Below, one piece after another: positions 1-64,000 of a stretch of 64,000 bases of DNA (the first letter of the stretch is position 1; each line of letters begins with the position of its first letter). Origin of the DNA: Siphonodentalium dalli. Lineage: Eukaryota > Mollusca > Scaphopoda > Gadilida > Siphonodentaliidae. Made by a program: the position numbers and the translations under genes. The notes beneath the pieces are model-generated. The model was given only the letters and a program-made list of their open reading frames with translations. It had not been told where the DNA came from and did no database searches. The DNA is taken from NCBI GenBank assembly GCA_032622095.1, contig CP136067.1:199476052-199540051 (forward strand), read 5' to 3'.

Positions 1-1548
1 CAGAAATTTCCATTTTACTTTTTAAAATGTTTTAAACCTGAACAGTGATATTTTGCCGATTTTGATGCAAAGTTTGTGACCGAAAAATTTGAATAATTCT
101 GGTGATTTTAGTGGTTTCAATGGTAATAATTAACCAAGGTGCATCAGAAATGTTGGTTTTCAATGTATATAAGACAGAATAGTGAAATGTGTGCATCAAC
201 AACAACATATAAGTAGTTGCATGGCACATTAGGACAATATTGAAAAATTTCCATATTTTGGCCGCCAATTTGGAAGCCATTTTGATCTAAACTTTCTAAA
301 GTGACGATTTTTGTAACATTGAGTTGGATTATCCATAAAAAAAAGTAGAAAGCATTACTTACATTGCACAGTTCTTCCAATTTCTTGATGAAATATGACT
401 AGAATCCCAATGGTGATATTTTGTGATATGTTATACCGCGTTCTGTAAAATCGAATTTTTGAGCGATCGGATGGGGTGGGGAGCCCATGAATGGCATATT
501 TCTTTGCTCAAATGGTCAGTTAAGATGTTAAATACAAAATAAAGTCAACATTCGCAACCAGTTCCAAACAGTAGAAACTTATCTTAAATTTTGGAATACA
601 ACGGTGGGGTTATGTGTTAGCTTTACGGAAATGTATACCAGTGTATACATATGACAAGAGTTTCTCACTATAATTGCGTAGAACTGATTTAACGTAAATG
701 GCAGCCATCTTGGACGCCATCTTGAATTACAAAAATTGCTCAAAGCTGATTTTAGCGGATTTAGGATATGCTATAGAGGATATATTTCTCTTCAAAATGG
801 TATACAAACCAATTTAGTCCAAATTTATTCTAGGTCAAACCTTTATTCGACCAGACTATAAGGTGAGTTGGGTGGGTTTTTATTATCGTAAATTATCGGA
901 AAGCTATAAACTTGAGCTGCCGTATATGGTAGAATAGCCAGCACACACAAAGGTGCACCCCATGACTTATATCATGTGGTAATCTCTAATATAGCTTTGT
1001 GTGTGTGTGATTTTGTGAGCTAATATCGCAATAAACATATGGAATTAATTACCAGGGAGAAACTCCATGATTGTAAGCGACGCAAAGCAAAATTGTTCAC
1101 AAAGTCACTGGAATCGTATAATTTTTAGTTGGGACTTAAATGCATTACATGTATAAAGGAACAGTCGGGTATTAACTAAGAAATATATTTATTTTTGCAC
1201 CATGTGATCAAACAAACTTCAGTGCTATAATGTTGTATCTCTGACCTTCACTATCTAGAAAGCAATGGAACCCGAACTTGGCTGAGTTAAAATAACACAT
1301 TTGTGCACGTTTACATGATTGAAAAATACATAAATCACTATAGCACGTAATAAAAACAGAAAATTTTACTCAAATTATTCCATATCCAATTACACCCGAG
1401 ATATCACATATTTGGTCTCAAAACTCGTCATATAGGCCTAATAGTGTTTGTATACCAGCTATCACACCCACTGTGTGCTATCTTCCAAAACCGAATGAGA
1501 GCATGTGAACCGGGGTGTCAAATGTTCTCGATTTCCCACGAAAAATGA
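1..1548. other. 5' flanking DNA, no gene recognised
   Basis: AT-rich noncoding sequence upstream of DDB1. Short motifs such as the paired GCCATCTTGG-like words near 700-725 resemble parts of the dispersed repeat in intron 18, so some of it is probably old repeat. A stretch around 1203-1275 has a diverged inverted match to about 35060-35145 in intron 14, indicating a dispersed element. The open frames on either strand are short and show no recognisable protein. Confidence 0.5.
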
Positions 1549-2056
1549 AAATTATAACGGCCGTTTTCTGTCGTTCGAAGCAGTTCAAAGCGCGCGATTT
1601 TTATATTCACACCACAAGTTACTGAATCGCTGACCACGAGGCGAACACAGTGCTTAATTGAATTTCATTCTATAATTCCGGTTTTTAATTTTTTTTTTAT
1701 CGTGGGGGGGGGCAAATTGTGGGCAAAGTGACTTCACAAGCTTTTCCCCAGGTACTTTCTCTTCTCATTTATCCTTGCACTTCAGTTATCAACATGTCGC
1801 TAAAGTCCTCCACCACCTTTGTTATCGCGACGACCAATGAATGTGTCGCCTTCAAATATGAGGAATACGCGCGTATAAATATCCTATTGGACAGGGACCC
1901 AATTATCCAGTTTATTTGCCACAAAGCGAAAAATCGACGAAGCATAAAATCACTGCTGTGTTCGCCTCGTGGTCAGCGATTCAGTAACTTGTGCATAGTG
2001 TGAACTTGTGCATAGTTTTGAACTGCTATACGGACGACAGAAAACAGCTGTTATAA
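1549..2056. repeat. foldback repeat with ~100-bp inverted arms
   Basis: The left arm (about 1549-1655) and right arm (about 1950-2056) are imperfect inverted copies. Both carry the words CTGTCGT, GCAGTTCAAA, AAGTTACTGAATCGCTGACC and GAGGCGAACACAG in mirrored order. The spacer of about 300 bp contains a 94-residue open frame with no recognisable domain. This structure fits a non-autonomous foldback transposon. No clear target-site duplication was seen and no superfamily is assigned. Confidence 0.7.
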
Positions 2057-2675
2057 TCGTGCGCTCGCGTCCGGTGTGGATTGACCTTAATTCTACGAGG
2101 TACCTCCGATACTAAGGTAATTTACCGTACCACGGTAGTGTCGCGCGGGGCCGTCTTCGCATGGGGCCGTCTTCGCGCGGGGCCGACTTCGCGTGCATGG
2201 GACCGACTTCTCCATGTAGATACCGTCGGTAGAGCACATCACATTTCTTTTTGATTTCAACCCACATGCTGGTAAACAAATAACACCACAAGTTTGGGTA
2301 CGGTAGTTCGTTGTTGGCCATTTTCAATTTTTATCGAAGTTTGTTTTTTGCGAGACAAGTTTATTCATTTAGCCTAAGAGAGACTCACACATATATCTTG
2401 GCCATATATGATAGGCCCTATTTATTCATTATGCTACATATAGGCCTATAAACATCTATAGATTAGATTGGATTAGATTTTATTCGTCTATCGATCGCGT
2501 TCAACAATTTAATGTGGGTTCCCATATAACAATAGGATTTGGGATAACGTAAACTGAACAATTAAAAATTTTGAGATTTCGGTACGAAATTTTTAAAGTA
2601 CGTATTACAGGCGTGCATGTTAAAAAAAGAAGACCATTTTGATTTTTGCGCATAAAAAAGTTGAAATTCATCAAC
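2057..2675 (+). other. proximal upstream / probable 5' UTR region of DDB1
   Basis: This sequence immediately precedes the DDB1 start codon. No TATA box or initiator can be assigned with confidence. A (GATTA)-rich stretch at about 2459-2490 followed by TTTTATTCG resembles the 3' tail of a minus-strand LINE. The segment at 2140-2215 is GC-rich with repeated GGGGCCG-type words. Transcript data would be needed to place the start site or any 5' noncoding exon. Confidence 0.4.
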
Positions 2676-62105
<59,430 letters not shown>

Positions 62106-62281
62106 GTGAGTCATTACAACATAGTTATTCTCCTCAAAGTTTGAGCTATTGCCATAGGTTGGCGTCCGTCCATGCATCTGTCAACAACTTCCATTGGAAC
62201 ACCCTGTAGGCCAAATCCCTCATCCAATCATCATATGGATCTTCAGAGCGACAGCCTTGATGGGAGCTTTCCATTTTATCT

Positions 62282-62670
62282 TTAACCCTTTACCCAACAA
62301 ACCGGCCAAAAACGCCCAAATAAAGCTTCAACAGCCTAAAATATCTTCGGTCTGTCTCAATAACACCATACAAATATGGATATCATTGGAACCGGCTCCT
62401 TGACCACATTGTGATAGTTACAGTTAGCCCTGTGCCAATGCATTCTCTTATATATGCGAGTCGACCATAGGTCGCCTCGCATATATAAGAGAATGCATTG
62501 GCCTAAAAAAAACACTTTGAACACTTTTTACCATTTTTACTTACATTCTTTAACAATTTTTAATGTGTTAAACCAATGCATTCTCATATATATGCGAGGC
62601 GACCTATGGTCGACTCGCATATATAAGAGAATGCATTGGCACAGGGCCGTTCTGTTGGGTAAAGGGTTAA
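62282..62670. mobile_element. TTAA-type MITE, family Q, copy 2 (inverse of copy 1)
   Basis: TTAACCCTTTACCCAACAAA CCGGCC ... GGCCGTTCTGTTGGGTAAAG GGTTAA. Two ~70-bp hairpins lie at about 62435-62505 and 62575-62645. Its internal order is the reverse of the copy at 32052, and the two are otherwise nearly identical. Confidence 0.92.
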
Positions 62671-62901
62671 TTTCATATTTCAATCGATCAACACACCCTG
62701 CAGCTCACTGTTATTGGCAAAAATATTTTGAAAATTTACAGGCATGTTTGGAATCTCCTTTACATGACTAAATCATTTGGCACTTTCATTTAATCCATCG
62801 GCATACCCTGCACCCAGCATTTATTGGAGAAATGTTTTGAAAATGTACAGGCATGTTTAGGATCACCTCAAGATGGGAGCTATTAAATTTGATAGATTTT
62901 C

Positions 62902-63201
62902 CTTAACCACAGCAGAATTATGGGTAATTTTTCCGGATTTTGTCGGAAATATGGCTTGTTGCCATTCATCGGAAAGCTCTCAGTGAGGACTTTCCGATGA
63001 ATGGCAACAAGCCATATTTCTGTACATGCATTAATTGTTTGTAATATTACTTGCATGCTACAGTAATTCACTAAATAATCGACTCCTTAACCTCAGTGTG
63101 AGCTTTCTGATGAATGGCAGCAAGCCATATTTCCGACTAAATTCTCAAAAATTACCCATAATTCTGCTGTGGTTAAGGAGTCGATTATTTAGGGCATTAC
63201 A
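62902..63201. mobile_element. family C MITEs, copy 7 (two rearranged copies)
   Basis: Two C-type hairpins in succession: CCTTAACCACAGCAGAATTA ... GCCATATTTC (62902-63022), then CAGTAATTCACTAAATAATC GACTCC ... GATTATTTAGGGCATTAC (63061-63201). They are either two truncated insertions or one copy split by rearrangement. Confidence 0.8.
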
Positions 63202-64000
63202 TGTACATTCTTTCAGAGGGAAATGTGCCTCTACTCACTTATCAGTTTGGTTCACTGAAATAAGCACTCACGTCTTTAACTAGTCTCTTTAATTACTTTT
63301 TGATGGATGTAACCAGTTAACAGCCATTGAGATTGACCCTCTTCCATGGCGCCTGATCAATGCATATTACTATAGATGAGCATAATTTTTATCACACAAC
63401 AACCCAATTTTTGAAAACTGCCTTCATTTCATGATTCATCTGTCCCCCCCCCCCCCCCCTGTCTTCTACTTTCTCACCCTCCTCTCTCACTCTGCCTTCC
63501 CCCCTGTTTTTTTTATCCCTAACTCAAATTTAGTTATATATCTCCATTTCTCCTAAAACTATTATTTCAATCCCTTCCCGTCTGATCGATACCCTCCCTC
63601 ACTTATTTGGAACGGGGCATGTCGCAAAAGAGGAGAAGACTTCATATAAGCCCTCGGGTTTGTTGTCTGATCCTCGTTTTCATCCATTAACTCTTCTTTT
63701 TTTGTATATATGTGTCATCTGTATATTATGTTATCTGTTTGTATTTGGAAATAAAAATATGTTTACACTGACTAATCAAAACTGACAAACATTGGTGACC
63801 TTTCCATCTCGAAGGGAGTTTTTTTGGGATATGAATATACATTTTTTAAAACAATTTTTCAATATAATGAATATGACAGTTACTGATAGACAGGGTTCGC
63901 GCTGTCACTTGCCAAATTTGCCAATGGCAAAAATAATTCACATTTGGCAAAAAATATTTTCATTTGGCAAAAAATTTGGCAAGTCACTTTTGATTCCTCA
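63202..64000 (+). other. intron 24, distal part in window
   Basis: Contains a C run (63444-63460). A segment at about 63600-63755 with GGGCATGTCGCAAAAGAGGA G, AAGCCCTCGGGTTTGTTGTC and GGAAATAAAAATATG resembles the 3' UTR of a LINE on the + strand (weak). The last 100 bp repeats ATTTGGCAAAAAATATTTTC and its variants. No DDB1 exon 25 is seen. Confidence 0.45.

Noticed and set aside
62106-64000. A 25th DDB1 exon
   Set aside because: I looked for the continuation after the HG residues (the conserved GSLVMQN-like segment) in all + frames and saw no match before the window ends.

Overview
The window is eukaryotic: about 60 kb of one large, intron-rich gene on the + strand, packed with transposable elements and tandem repeats. 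The gene is an orthologue of DDB1 (DNA damage-binding protein 1, the adaptor of CUL4 ubiquitin ligases). I could place 24 coding exons between 2676 and 62105. Every junction has AG/GT sites and compatible phase. Together they encode about 1009 residues: beta-propellers A and B and nearly all of propeller C. The C-terminal helical part (roughly 130 residues, judged from the 1140-residue human protein) is not in the window, so the gene runs off the right edge. The noncoding repeats suggest a marine invertebrate, most likely a bivalve or other lophotrochozoan. These include Helitron-type elements with tandem cores, TTAA-flanked palindromic MITEs and long dispersed repeats with GTCCGTCC tracts. 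I cannot name a species, and a hemichordate or echinoderm is not excluded.

Layout. 1-2675 is 5' flank with a foldback repeat (1549-2056) and no recognised second gene. Introns 1-6 (to 19.4 kb) hold a palindromic MITE, four Helitron-like units, a 1.1 kb hAT-like element with a perfect 8-bp target duplication, and MITEs built around a shared hairpin. Introns 7-11 hold foldbacks, a decayed LINE 3' end (22.1-23.8 kb), a tRNA-derived SINE (24.4 kb), dispersed repeats, and an array in which the 3' splice site and start of exon 12 are amplified to 19 copies (29758-30842). Introns 12-17 are crowded with palindromic MITEs, some nested. Intron 18 is nearly filled by a roughly 161-bp satellite in 646-bp higher-order units (41.3-45.2 kb). 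Intron 20 carries 36 copies of a 72-bp satellite (48.4-51.0 kb) and about 21 copies of a 57-bp repeat (51.7-52.9 kb). Introns 21-24 carry another Helitron, MITEs and an unexplained GC-richer block at 59.9-60.55 kb.

Three themes stand out. First, short tandem duplications repeatedly cover DDB1 splice sites (exons 4, 6, 8, 12, 20), making decoy acceptors and donors. In exon 12, one upstream copy would give an in-frame 36-residue insertion. Second, a palindrome of about 70 bp recurs inside MITEs with several different termini, with compensatory changes in its stem and frequent deletions at its centre. Third, most introns contain long inverted repeats that would fold in the pre-mRNA. There is one gene here and no operon-like organisation; the rest is repeat biology inside its introns.
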